From contig NSJK01000007.1 of assembly GCA_002632325.1 (NCBI GenBank), positions 92,746-156,745 of the forward strand: a stretch of DNA of 64,000 bases, given 5' to 3'. This document shows, piece by piece, positions 30,358-39,988 of the stretch (position 1 is its first letter; every line of letters begins with the position of its first letter). Source of the DNA: Lysobacterales bacterium (GTDB taxonomy: Bacteria; Pseudomonadota; Gammaproteobacteria; Xanthomonadales; Rhodanobacteraceae). Position numbers and translations under genes: made by a program. Below the pieces are notes generated by a model. It did not search any database. It was given only the letters and a program-made list of their open reading frames with translations, and was not told the DNA's origin.

Positions 30358-32967
30358 ATGAAAATCGATCGTTCCTTCCTTTGCCTGGCAGCCATCGCGC
30401 TGGCCTTGCCAGCCTGCGCGACTGGCACCGTACTTGGCACGGGAAGTCTTGCAAACATGCGTTATGGTGCCAGCACGGCGGTGCTGGCGGACGGCCGCAT
30501 CATGGTCGCGGGCGGCAAGGCATCGCCGACCACGACGAGTTCGATCGAGATCTACGATCCAGCCAGCGGCCAGTTCGTCAGCAATGCCTGGCTGTCGATG
30601 ACTGAGCCGCGCGAAGCCGCCGTCGCGGTTTCCCTGCCGACTGGCCTCGTGCTCATTGCCGGGGGTGCAGAACGCGTCGGCACCCCTTCGTCGCTGGCGA
30701 GCGCGGAGTTGTTCGATCCGCTCACCCTTTCGTCGGCGTCAACCGCAAGCCTGTCGCAGCGGCGCGAATATCCAACGGCGACCCTGCTCGCGGGCGGCAA
30801 GGTGCTGATCGCGGGCGGCTACGACAACGGCGATGGCGGTGGGGTCGACGGCGATCCGGGCGTCGGCGCGTTGGCCAGCGCCGAACTCTACGATCCAGCC
30901 AGCGGCAGCTTCAGCGCGACCGGCGCGATGCAGGATGCGCGCTATCACGCGAGCACCGTGCTGCTCGCCGACGGTCGCGTGCTGGTCATCGGCGGCTACG
31001 ACAGCAACTTCCAGGCATTTGCCAAGTGCGAGATCTACGATCCGAGCAATGGTCAGTTCAGCCCTGCGGCAAGCCTGCCAAGTCCGCGCTTGAACGCCAC
31101 GGCGACTTTGCTGGCCGACGGCCAGGTGCTGGTGGTGGGGGGCTCCATCGGTTCGGATTATTCGGCCAGCGCCTTGCTCTACGACCCAGACGGCAACACG
31201 TGGAATCCGACCGGTTCGATGAGCGTTGCGCGCGTGAATGCCGGAGCGGCCCTGCTCCCCGACGGTCGCGTGTTGGTGGCAGGCGGGCAGGATGGCCGAT
31301 TCTCGGCACCGACCCGCATCGAGGCTTACACCCCCGGAATCGGCAGCTTTGCCACCCTCGGTGATCTGGCAAGCCGGCGCGCAAGCCCTGCACTGGCCAT
31401 GCTGCCGAACGGGCGCGTGCTCGTGGCGGGCGGCTACATCCCGCCTCCGGACCAGAATCACGGCATACAGATACTCGACAGCGCCGAGTTGATCGACCTC
31501 GATCAGCCCGTGACCGCCTCGGCCGGCGATCTCGTCGACGCGCGTCAGGATGCGATGGCCAGCACCCTGCCCGATGGCAAGGTGCTGATTGCCGGCGGAC
31601 GCGGCAGTGGCGCGGCCTTGGCATTGGCGAGCGCGCAAGTCTACGTGCCGGCAAGCAACAGTTTTGCCAGCACCGGCGCGATGGGCAGCGCGCGCTCTGG
31701 CGCCAGCGCGCAGCTGCTGCCGGACGGCTCGGTGCTGATCGCCGGTGGGCGCAACGAAGCGGGCGCCACCCTGGCCAGTGCCGAGCGCTACGATCCACAA
31801 GCCGGCAACTTCCTGCCGATTGCGCAGCCCATGCGTCATGCACGAAGCGATTCCGCCAGCGCCCTGCTGCCGAACGGATTCGTGCTGCTCGCAGGCGGCG
31901 ATGGTGGCAGCGGCGCAATCGCCGATGCCGAAACCTTCGATTGGTACGGCCACCGCTTCCAGCGCACCGGCTCCCTCGCCGTCGCACGCAGCGGGGGCAG
32001 CGCCGTCGTGCTCGGCGATGGCAGCGTGCTGATCGTCGGCGGCGTGAATGCAGCGGGCACCGCCTTGGCCAGTTGCGAGCGCTTCGACCCATCGAGCAGA
32101 ACCTTCACCGCGGCAGCGACACTGGGAACTGCACGCCAGCATGCCAGCATCCAGCTGCTGCCCAACGGCAAGGTGCTGGTCGCCGGCGGCGCCAATGCTT
32201 CCGGTCCGCTCGCCAGCGCTGAACTCTATGACCCGGTCAACAACACCTTCACCCCCACCGGCGCGCTGGCCACGGCGCGCTCGCGCGCGCGCACGGTCCT
32301 GTTGCCCGATGGACGGGTATTGGTTGCAGGCGGCGTAGGCGTAACAGTCGGCGAGCTGACCAGCGCGGAACTCTACGACCCGGGTCAAGGCACGTTCTCG
32401 AACACCGCCGCGCTGCAGGCTCCGCGAGCACACGGCATCGCCGCCCTGCTCGCCGATGGCCGCGTGCTGCTCGCCGGCGGCCAGTCCGGGAGCAGCGCGC
32501 TCGCCAGCGCCGAGCTGTTTGCAGCCGGCGCCAATGACCCGGGCGACGCCAACCAGCGCCCACTCATCCAGTCGGCGCCGGCACGGCTCGCCTTGCCCGC
32601 GGCTCTCGAACTCGACGGCGTGGGCCTGCGTGGCTCCAACCTCCTTCCCGGCGGCAGCATCGCCGGCAGCGAAGGCTCGGGCGGCGGTACCAGCACCAGT
32701 ACGCCAGGCAACATTCCGCTGCTGCGCCTGCAGCGCGTCGACAACGGCCAGGTCCTCTTCCAGTCGCCCAACCCCGTCGTACCGTGGAGCGATGTCGCGT
32801 TCACCACGCCCAGCCTGCCACGCTTCGATCCATTCGATGCTTCCAGCCGCATGGCCGGGATCTGGCGTGTCAGCGTGATTGCAAATGGCGTGGAGGGAGC
32901 GGCGAAGTACGTTTCGTTCTACTGGATCGAAGACGAAATCTTCGCCAGCGGCTTCGAAGCCGAGTAA
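30358..32967 (+). CDS. Kelch-repeat lipoprotein with C-terminal IF tail
   Basis: 869 residues. The N terminus MKIDRSFLCLAAIALALPACATG has a lipobox (LPAC), so it is probably lipid-anchored. Fourteen Kelch-type blades are visible, each with a strand like PDGRVLVAGG about every 50 residues (about 40-715) and the linker SAELYDP. They would form one or two beta propellers. A C-terminal domain (about 735-866) resembles the E-set domain of galactose-oxidase-like proteins, but no copper-ligand pattern was identified, so oxidase activity is not claimed. It ends EDEIFASGFEAE, the tail shared with its upstream neighbour. The two genes form a likely operon. Confidence 0.82.
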   Translation: MKIDRSFLCLAAIALALPACATGTVLGTGSLANMRYGASTAVLADGRIMVAGGKASPTTTSSIEIYDPASGQFVSNAWLSMTEPREAAVAVSLPTGLVLIAGGAERVGTPSSLASAELFDPLTLSSASTASLSQRREYPTATLLAGGKVLIAGGYDNGDGGGVDGDPGVGALASAELYDPASGSFSATGAMQDARYHASTVLLADGRVLVIGGYDSNFQAFAKCEIYDPSNGQFSPAASLPSPRLNATATLLADGQVLVVGGSIGSDYSASALLYDPDGNTWNPTGSMSVARVNAGAALLPDGRVLVAGGQDGRFSAPTRIEAYTPGIGSFATLGDLASRRASPALAMLPNGRVLVAGGYIPPPDQNHGIQILDSAELIDLDQPVTASAGDLVDARQDAMASTLPDGKVLIAGGRGSGAALALASAQVYVPASNSFASTGAMGSARSGASAQLLPDGSVLIAGGRNEAGATLASAERYDPQAGNFLPIAQPMRHARSDSASALLPNGFVLLAGGDGGSGAIADAETFDWYGHRFQRTGSLAVARSGGSAVVLGDGSVLIVGGVNAAGTALASCERFDPSSRTFTAAATLGTARQHASIQLLPNGKVLVAGGANASGPLASAELYDPVNNTFTPTGALATARSRARTVLLPDGRVLVAGGVGVTVGELTSAELYDPGQGTFSNTAALQAPRAHGIAALLADGRVLLAGGQSGSSALASAELFAAGANDPGDANQRPLIQSAPARLALPAALELDGVGLRGSNLLPGGSIAGSEGSGGGTSTSTPGNIPLLRLQRVDNGQVLFQSPNPVVPWSDVAFTTPSLPRFDPFDASSRMAGIWRVSVIANGVEGAAKYVSFYWIEDEIFASGFEAE

Positions 32968-33157
32968 GCGACCGGCGTTCGGGCGCGCGCGGCAAGCCAC
33001 GCGCCCGAACCCGCGGAGGCGCTGCAGGCCGTCGCGGCTGGCATACTCCGCGCGCCATGAGCCTGCATCCACCAGTGCGAGCCTGCCTCTGCGCGCCGCG
33101 ATCACGCAGCGCGTGCGCAGCGCCGATCGCGCAGGCGACTGCCGCGGACAGCGCTCG

Positions 33158-33817
33158 ATGAGCGCGCGCGGCGTGTTCATCACCGGCACCGACACCGGCA
33201 TCGGCAAGACCTGGGCCAGCTGCGCCCTGCTGCGCGGCTGGCGCGCGCATGGCCTGCGTGCGTGCGGCATGAAGCCGGTCGCCAGCGGTTGCGAGCGGAC
33301 GCCTGTGGGTCTGCGCAACGCCGATGCACTCGCGCTGATCGCCGCGAGTGATCCACAACCCGACTACGCCGACTGCAATCCCTTTGCGTTTGCGCCAGCG
33401 ATCGCACCCCACGTGGCGGCGCGGCTCGCGCAATGCGAAGTCGATCTCGACACGCTGTGCGTCGCACATGCGCGCATCGCCGCACGCTGCGAGCGCATCG
33501 CCGTCGAAGGCGCGGGTGGCTGGCTTGCGCCGTTCTCGGAATCACTCAGCCAGGCCGAGGTCGCGCGTGCGCTCGACCTGCCGGTGGTGCTCGTGGTCGG
33601 CATCAAGCTCGGCGCGATCAATCACGCCCTGCTCAGTGCTCGCGCAATTCAAGCCGATGGCTGCACGCTGGCCGGCTGGATCGCCAACCGCATCGATCCG
33701 GCGATGGAACATGCCGACGACACGATCGCAACGATCGCGCAGCGCATCGACGCGCCCTTGATCGGCACGCTCGCATGGCAGGAGCGCTTGCCGGCACTCG
33801 ATTTCGATGCGCACTGA
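33158..33817 (+). CDS. bioD: Dethiobiotin synthase
   Basis: ATP-dependent carboxylase closing the ureido ring of dethiobiotin, the penultimate step of biotin synthesis. 219 residues. P-loop GVFITGTDTGIGKTW (5-19), substrate lysine in GMKPVASGC, and EGAGGWLAPF are diagnostic. Start chosen at MSARGVFITG; the frame is open upstream without similarity. No other bio gene is adjacent in the window. It overlaps the next gene by 11 bases. Confidence 0.93.
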   Translation: MSARGVFITGTDTGIGKTWASCALLRGWRAHGLRACGMKPVASGCERTPVGLRNADALALIAASDPQPDYADCNPFAFAPAIAPHVAARLAQCEVDLDTLCVAHARIAARCERIAVEGAGGWLAPFSESLSQAEVARALDLPVVLVVGIKLGAINHALLSARAIQADGCTLAGWIANRIDPAMEHADDTIATIAQRIDAPLIGTLAWQERLPALDFDAH

Positions 33818-35159
33818 GCGGACGATCGGAATTTGGCAGCGTCATTGGCCATGGCTCTTCGCCGCGCTCGGTCTTGCGCTCGACTGCGCCGCGTTCTGGC
33901 CGGGCCTGATGTCCTTCGACAGCGCGCAGGCGTGGTGGCAGGCGCGCCACGACGCGATGAATGGCATCACGCCGCCCGTCTTCGTGCTCGCGCTGCGCCT
34001 GAGCGACTGGCTTGGCGCGGGGCCAGCGGGCGTGTTCGCCCTTCACTTGCTGTTGTTCTGGAGTGGTCTGGCCCTGCTTGCTTCGGCATTGCGCTGGCGA
34101 CCACTGACGGGCTGCATCGCCCTGCTCGTGATCGCGCTGTCGCCCTTGCCGTGGTTGTTGCGCGCACATGTCTGGACCGATGTCGGCCTGCTCGCCGCGG
34201 CGACCTGCACGGTCGGCCTGCTCGCGCAGGCGCAAGTTGCGCAGCGTCGCGCGCCCTGGCTGCTCGCGAGCCTGCCTTGCCTTGCCTATGCCGCGCTCCT
34301 GCGTCACAACGCCTTGCCTGCGGTCGCGCCACTGCTCTTGTGGTGGAGCACGCTCGTCTGGCCTGCCGCAAGCGCGGCGCGACATCGTCTGCCGCGAATT
34401 TTCGTCAGCGGCGGCGTGCTGTTCGCGGCGTTGTTCGCGCTCGGCAGCGCGCTCGATGCACAGGTGCGCGAGCGCATTCCGGTGTGGCCCTCGCTCGCAC
34501 AATTCGATCTGGCCGGCATGTCGGTGCGCACGCACCGGATGCTGTTGCCGGACTTCATGATCGGGCCAGGTCTGGATGTCGATGAACTTGCTGCAGCGTT
34601 CCGCCCTTGGAGTAATCTCAGCCTGTTCACGACCCGCGATGGCATACGCTCACCGTTCACGCCGCCCTTGTCCGGCGCTGAACTCGAGCAACTGCGCAGC
34701 GCCTGGCTGGATGCAATCGCGCACTATCCGCGCGCATGGCTTGCGCATCGCCGGGCAGTCACGCACGCGCTCGTGGGCACGCATCCGCGCGACTGGCCAG
34801 CGGGCCTGATCTACGTCGATACGCCGACGCGCTACGGCGACAACCCGTCACTGGCGACCAGCGATGGCGCCTTGCATCGAGGCCTGATGCATGCGGCCGA
34901 TGCGCTGCGCGCGACTCCCGCGCTCGCGGCCTGGCCGTATCTGTTGTGCGGCCTGTGCGCAGCGCTCATCGCGTGGCGTCGACGCGCTGCGCGATCAACG
35001 TGCATCGCTTGGATCACGTTGGCGAGCGCGACCTTGTTGTTCTTGCCGCTGTTCGCGCTCGCGCCTTCGGCCGAAGTGCGCTATCTCGGCTGGCCCTGCG
35101 TGGCGAGTCTGCTCGCACTCGCCTGCGCGCTCGTGCCGACCACCACCGATGCACGCTGA
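33807..35159 (+). CDS. Multi-pass membrane protein of unknown function
   Basis: 450 residues with about ten membrane helices. A loop after helix 1 carries GLMSFDSAQAWWQARHD, and a large extracytoplasmic segment (about 225-345) includes HRMLLPDFMIGPG and LAHYPRAWLAHR. An acidic residue in the first loop followed by many helices recalls lipid-linked sugar transferases, but no family is certain. It starts inside the end of bioD, so the two are coupled in translation. Confidence 0.68.
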   Translation: MRTERTIGIWQRHWPWLFAALGLALDCAAFWPGLMSFDSAQAWWQARHDAMNGITPPVFVLALRLSDWLGAGPAGVFALHLLLFWSGLALLASALRWRPLTGCIALLVIALSPLPWLLRAHVWTDVGLLAAATCTVGLLAQAQVAQRRAPWLLASLPCLAYAALLRHNALPAVAPLLLWWSTLVWPAASAARHRLPRIFVSGGVLFAALFALGSALDAQVRERIPVWPSLAQFDLAGMSVRTHRMLLPDFMIGPGLDVDELAAAFRPWSNLSLFTTRDGIRSPFTPPLSGAELEQLRSAWLDAIAHYPRAWLAHRRAVTHALVGTHPRDWPAGLIYVDTPTRYGDNPSLATSDGALHRGLMHAADALRATPALAAWPYLLCGLCAALIAWRRRAARSTCIAWITLASATLLFLPLFALAPSAEVRYLGWPCVASLLALACALVPTTTDAR

Positions 35160-35191
35160 TACACTGGTCGCAGGCTCCACGGAGACTTGGC

Positions 35192-35542
35192 ATGGGCACG
35201 ATTCAACGCTATGAATTCACGATCGACGACCTCGCACGCGCGCGCGGCGAATTCAAGGAACTTTCGTTCGACGGCGACGCGCCGGAGAGTCTCGCCGCGC
35301 TGTTGCAGCAAGCGCTGCGCGAGCCGAGCCTGTGGCGGCGCTGGCGTGCAATGCAACCCGATCCCGACGCAGTCGACCCCGCGCTGGGCGCGAGCGATCC
35401 CAAGGCGACGGTCGAGGCGCATCAATCGGACATCCACGTCCGCGTCACCATCTGCACCACGCTGCAACATGCGGTGATCGCTCACCGTATGACCTTGCTG
35501 ATCGGGCGTCATTGGACGCTGCGCGACGTCAGTACGGTTTGA
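35192..35542 (+). CDS. Small protein of unknown function
   Basis: 116 residues from MGTIQRYEFTIDDLARARGEF, with an acggagacttggc ribosome site. It is soluble and charged with no signal peptide; mixed alpha/beta is suggested by the C-terminal HVRVTICTTLQHAVIAHRMTLLIG. No domain is recognised. It follows the membrane-protein gene by 32 bases on the same strand and converges on gshA with an 18-base gap. Confidence 0.6.
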   Translation: MGTIQRYEFTIDDLARARGEFKELSFDGDAPESLAALLQQALREPSLWRRWRAMQPDPDAVDPALGASDPKATVEAHQSDIHVRVTICTTLQHAVIAHRMTLLIGRHWTLRDVSTV

Positions 35543-35560
35543 CTCCGCTGCACGCCGTTC

Positions 35561-36925
35561 TCAATAGGCGAACTCGCTGAACACGCGGTCGATGTCGCCG
35601 CGCCAGGCGCCGTGGAACAACTCGAGTTTGCGCTGTGCCGGTGTCTGATTGGCCTCGACGATCTGGGCGAGGATATCGAGGAAGATGCGCTCGTCGGCGC
35701 CATGCGCGTTGCGGCGCGCGCGTCGCTGCAGTCCGTGCGCACTGATCGCAAGCGCCTCGCGCGCGAGTTCGCGCACGCTCGCGCCGCGAAATTTCAGGCC
35801 CAGGGCATCACGCGGCACGCCATCGCGCAAGGCGTGACGTTCCTCGCGCGTGAAGTCCTTGACCAGGTCCCAGGCTGCATCGAGCGCGGTCTGGTCGTAG
35901 AGCAAGCCGACCCAGAACGCCGGCAGTGCGCACAGGCGATTCCACGGCCCGCCATCGGCGCCACGCATCTCGAGGAATTTCTTCAGCCGAACCTCGGGAA
36001 ATGCGGTGGTCATGTGGTCGGCCCAGTCGCGCAGGTTCGCCTTGGCGCCCGGCAGTTCGGGCAGATTGCCATCGAGAAACTTGCGAAAGCTCTTGCCGGA
36101 CAGGTCGATGTACTCGCCCTTGCGGTAGCTGAAGTACATCGGCACGTCGAGCAGGTAATCGACGTAGCGCTCGTAACCGAAGCCGCCCTCGAACACGAAA
36201 TCGAGCATGCCGGTGCGATCGGCATCGGTGTCGGTCCAGATGTGCGAGCGATAGCTCTGGAAGCCGTTGGGCTGCCCTTCGGTGAACGGCGAGTCGGCGA
36301 ACAGCGCGGTGGCGACCGGTTGCAGGGCGAGCGCGACGCGGAATTTCTTCACCATGTCGGCTTCGCTGTCGAAGTCGAGATTGACCTGCACGGTGCAGGT
36401 GCGCGTCATCATGTCCAGACCCAGCCCGCCGACCTTGGGCATGTATTCGCGCATGATCTTGTAGCGGCCCTTGGGCATCCACGGCATGTCCTGCCGCCGC
36501 CATTTGGGCTGGAAGCCCATGCCGAGGAAACCCAGCTGCAGTTCGTCGGCAACCGTGTGAACCTCCTGCAGATGGCAGGTCACCTCGCAGCAGGTTTCGT
36601 GCACGTCCTCGAGCTGCGCGCCCGACAGTTCGAGCTGGCCGGCCGGCTCGAGCGTCACCGAGGCACCTTCACGCGCGAGCGCGATCAGCTTGCCGTGTTC
36701 CTCGACCCGCTCCCAGCCAAAGCGCGTGAGCCCGCTGAGCAGGGCGCCGATGCCGCGCTCGCCTTCCCAGGTCGGCGGACGCAGGTCGTCGAGGCGGAAG
36801 CCGAACTTCTCGTGCTCGGTACCGACGCGCCACTGCGCTGCGGGTTTTTCGCCAGCGGCGATGTAGTCGACCAGTTGCTGACGGCCTGCAAGGGGATCGT
36901 CATGGACGTTGCTCGGGCCGGACAT
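35561..36925 (-). CDS. gshA: Glutamate-cysteine ligase, plant/proteobacterial type
   Basis: First step of glutathione synthesis: ATP-dependent ligation of glutamate and cysteine. 454 residues, resembling the plant-type ligases of alpha- and some gammaproteobacteria rather than E. coli GshA. Conserved pieces are GTEHEKFGF (about 35-43), LEPAGQLELSGA, YMPKVGGLGLDMMTRTCTVQVNLD and EMRGADGGPWNRLCALPAFWVGL. Start chosen at MSGPSNVHDDPL; the frame extends upstream without similarity. The engB gene lies 64 bases upstream on the same strand. Confidence 0.92.
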   Translation of the reverse strand: MSGPSNVHDDPLAGRQQLVDYIAAGEKPAAQWRVGTEHEKFGFRLDDLRPPTWEGERGIGALLSGLTRFGWERVEEHGKLIALAREGASVTLEPAGQLELSGAQLEDVHETCCEVTCHLQEVHTVADELQLGFLGMGFQPKWRRQDMPWMPKGRYKIMREYMPKVGGLGLDMMTRTCTVQVNLDFDSEADMVKKFRVALALQPVATALFADSPFTEGQPNGFQSYRSHIWTDTDADRTGMLDFVFEGGFGYERYVDYLLDVPMYFSYRKGEYIDLSGKSFRKFLDGNLPELPGAKANLRDWADHMTTAFPEVRLKKFLEMRGADGGPWNRLCALPAFWVGLLYDQTALDAAWDLVKDFTREERHALRDGVPRDALGLKFRGASVRELAREALAISAHGLQRRARRNAHGADERIFLDILAQIVEANQTPAQRKLELFHGAWRGDIDRVFSEFAY

Positions 36926-36989
36926 CGCAGGCTGCCTCGTGTGCAAAGGAAAACGAAATGGGGTCGCTGCGGAAGAACCAAAGGGCGCT

Positions 36990-37604
<615 letters not shown>

Positions 37605-37733
37605 GATGGGCGCGGGCCGGATGAGGGGCCGGTTTGACCGACCTTGGAGTCGCGGGGATAATTTCGGAATCCTGTCAGGCCGCCACGTGCCTGCAGATTC
37701 CGGATCATCGTCCCCGATCAATGGAGCGAGTGT

Positions 37734-38408
37734 ATGGGTTTTCGGCATGCGTTGGTTTCATCCCTGCTCCTCCTGACCACGCTCTGCACGGTCGATGCGC
37801 TGGCGCAGGACACGGCAGCAGTTCATCCGGGCGACGCCAAGGCCGGTGAGGCCAAGTCGGCGGTCTGCGCGGCCTGCCACGGCATGGACGGCAATTCGAC
37901 CGACAAGCAATACCCCAAGCTCGCCGGTCAGAACGAGGCCTATATCGCGCGGCAGGTCGGCCTGTTCAAGTCGCAGTCGCGACAGAATCCGATCATGCTC
38001 GGCTTCGCCTCGACGCTGTCGCCGCAGGATGCGCATGATCTGGGTGCTTTCTTCGCCAGCAAGACGATCCTGCCCGGCGTCGCCGACGAAAAACTTGTCG
38101 CCCGTGGTCAGGCGCTCTATCGCGGTGGCGATGCCAGTCTGGGCGTGCCTGCCTGCATGGCCTGCCACGGCCCCGATGGGCGCGGCATCGCCGGCGCCGG
38201 CTTCCCCGAACTGGGTGGCCAGTGGGCCGACTACGTGCAGGCCAAACTCACCGAGTGGAAGAACGGCACGACCTGGGGCAAGGACACCAACGCGCAGATC
38301 ATGCCGACGATTGCCAAGCGGCTGTCGGCCGAAGACATCGCGGCAGTTTCCTCCTACGTAGAAGGCCTGCATGCGGCCGGCGCGGGAACCCAGGGCGCCA
38401 CTCCGTAG
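37734..38408 (+). CDS. Di-heme cytochrome c4
   Basis: Periplasmic electron carrier, 224 residues. Signal peptide MGFRHALVSSLLLLTTLCTVDALA. Two cytochrome c domains with heme motifs CAACH and CMACH, each followed by a C-terminal methionine-containing segment (PIMLGF and IMPTIAKRLS) supplying the axial ligand. It probably passes electrons to a terminal oxidase. It is transcribed together with the dsbA genes that follow and divergently from engB. Confidence 0.92.
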   Translation: MGFRHALVSSLLLLTTLCTVDALAQDTAAVHPGDAKAGEAKSAVCAACHGMDGNSTDKQYPKLAGQNEAYIARQVGLFKSQSRQNPIMLGFASTLSPQDAHDLGAFFASKTILPGVADEKLVARGQALYRGGDASLGVPACMACHGPDGRGIAGAGFPELGGQWADYVQAKLTEWKNGTTWGKDTNAQIMPTIAKRLSAEDIAAVSSYVEGLHAAGAGTQGATP

Positions 38409-38515
38409 TCCCAGTCCCGCAGCTGATTGGCCGCGGCGATTGCGCTGCGGCTGGACAGTCCCTCATCCGCGCCCAAGCGCGGGCGTTTCGTCATTTTCCC
38501 CCGGAGTCCGTGTCG

Positions 38516-39229
38516 ATGTTCAAGCGTCCGACCCTCATTCGCGCCGCGGCCATGCTGTTCGGCTTCGTTGCCGCCCTCTCGGTTGCCCATGCGCAGACAC
38601 CTGCCGCCGGCAACTTCGTCGAAGGCAAGCAGTATTTCCTCATCGAACCGGCCCAGCCAGGCACGGTCGACGGCAAGATCGAGGTGGTGGAGATCTTTTC
38701 CTACGGCTGCCCGGCCTGCAATGCGTTCCAGGCAACGATGAAGAAGATTCACGACACGCTGCCCGCCAATGCCGTGCTGACCTACCTGCCCGCCTCGTTC
38801 AATACCGCAGAGAACTGGCCGCTTTTCCAGCGCGCTTACTTCACCGCACAGGCGCTGGGCATCATCGACAAGGTCCACGACGCCACGTTCGACGCAATCT
38901 GGAAGGATGATGGCAGCCTGCGCATTACCGATCCGGTCACTCATCAGCTGGTCAAGCCGATGCCGACGATCGAGGATGTGGCGAAGTTCTATGCTCGTTT
39001 TGGTGCCAAGCCCGAGGATGTGGTGGCGACTTCCAGTTCCTTCGCCGTCAACGCCAAGATGAAGCGTGCCGACTCACTGCTGCGCGCCTATGGCGTCGAC
39101 TCCACGCCGACCATCGTCGTTGGCGGCAAGTACCGCTTCACCGGGCGCTCGGTCGGCAGCCTCGAACAGGTCGTCCCGCTCGTGCAGTACCTGATTGCCA
39201 AGGAAGCGGGCGCCAAACCGGCGAATTGA
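38516..39229 (+). CDS. Thiol:disulfide interchange protein DsbA-type (CPAC)
   Basis: 237-residue periplasmic thioredoxin-fold oxidase. Signal peptide MFKRPTLIRAAAMLFGFVAALSVAHA. The active site is GCPAC in VEIFSYGCPACNAF (about 60-73), an uncommon variant of the DsbA CPHC. The cis-proline loop is DSTPTIVVGGKYR. It introduces disulfide bonds in exported proteins. A second, CPHC-type paralogue follows 36 bases later. The different active-site dipeptide suggests a different redox potential. Confidence 0.88.
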   Translation: MFKRPTLIRAAAMLFGFVAALSVAHAQTPAAGNFVEGKQYFLIEPAQPGTVDGKIEVVEIFSYGCPACNAFQATMKKIHDTLPANAVLTYLPASFNTAENWPLFQRAYFTAQALGIIDKVHDATFDAIWKDDGSLRITDPVTHQLVKPMPTIEDVAKFYARFGAKPEDVVATSSSFAVNAKMKRADSLLRAYGVDSTPTIVVGGKYRFTGRSVGSLEQVVPLVQYLIAKEAGAKPAN

Positions 39230-39265
39230 TCTAACGTCCCACCTGCAAACCACGAGGATCAACCC

Positions 39266-39936
39266 ATGATCAAGCGTATCGGCCTGTTGCTGGCCACGCT
39301 CCTGTTCAGCGCGGGCGTCATCGCCGCGGAAACCGCGGGCAGCGCGACGGACTGGAAGGAAGGCACCCACTACTTCCTCATCTCGCCCGCGCAGCCGACT
39401 GCCACCGGCGATCGCGTCGAAGTGCTCGAGGTGTTCTCCTACGCCTGCCCGCATTGCGCGCATTTCCAGCCCTATGCCGAGCAGATCAAGCAGTCGCTGC
39501 CCGCCTACGCGCAGTTCGAGTACATGCCCGCGATCTTCAACGCGAGCTGGGAGCCGTTTGCGCGCGCCTATTACACGGCGCAGTCGATGGGTGTGGCGGA
39601 AAAGACCCATCAGACGCTGTTCGACGCGCTGCATCGCGACCACATTCCAATGCGCTCGATCGAGGATCTCGCCACTTCTATGCCCAGCAGGGCGTCGATC
39701 GCGCGAAATTCCTCGCCACCGCGGCATCGTTCGAGGTCGAGAGCAAGATGTCGCGCTCGATGGAGATCGTGAAGAACGACGGCGTCGATGGCACGCCGAC
39801 GATCGTCGTCAACGGCAAGTACCGTATCACCGGCGCCTCGGCCGGCGGCTTCCCGCAGATGGTCGAACTGACCAATTGGCTGGTGAAGAAGGAACACGAC
39901 GCCAAGGCCAAGCCAGCCAAGGCCGCCAAGAAGTGA
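39266..39936 (+). pseudogene. DsbA-type oxidoreductase (CPHC) with a single-base frameshift
   Basis: The first frame gives MIKRIGLLLATLLFSAGVIAAETAG with a signal peptide and the active site YACPHCAHF, up to MRSIEDLAT near 39675. The protein then continues in the next frame as FYAQQGVDRAKFLATAASFE, the cis-proline loop DGTPTIVVNGKYR and the end KPAKAAKK. Joined, the two make a normal DsbA of about 223 residues. The break is explained by one missing C in gccac(c)ttctat at about 39674-39677. Either a genuine inactivating mutation or a sequencing error. The reading frame is otherwise undamaged, which favours a recent event or an error. Confidence 0.85.
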
Positions 39937-39988
39937 TCCGCTCGCTCAGGCGCCACTTGTGGCACCTGAGCCGTGCCGACCTCAGCCC

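Noticed and set aside
30440..32510. Regularly spaced repeats that resemble a CRISPR or minisatellite array
   Set aside because: They are in frame, about 150 bases apart, and encode Kelch strands (PDGRVLVAGG-like).
33058..33162. 34-codon frame MSLHPPVRACLCAPRSR overlapping the bioD start by ATGA
   Set aside because: The overlap is suggestive of coupling, but there is no ribosome site or signal and the composition is like non-coding GC-rich DNA.
30739..33318. 859-codon open frame on the minus strand
   Set aside because: Antisense to the Kelch gene and bioD; its apparent periodicity only mirrors the Kelch repeats.
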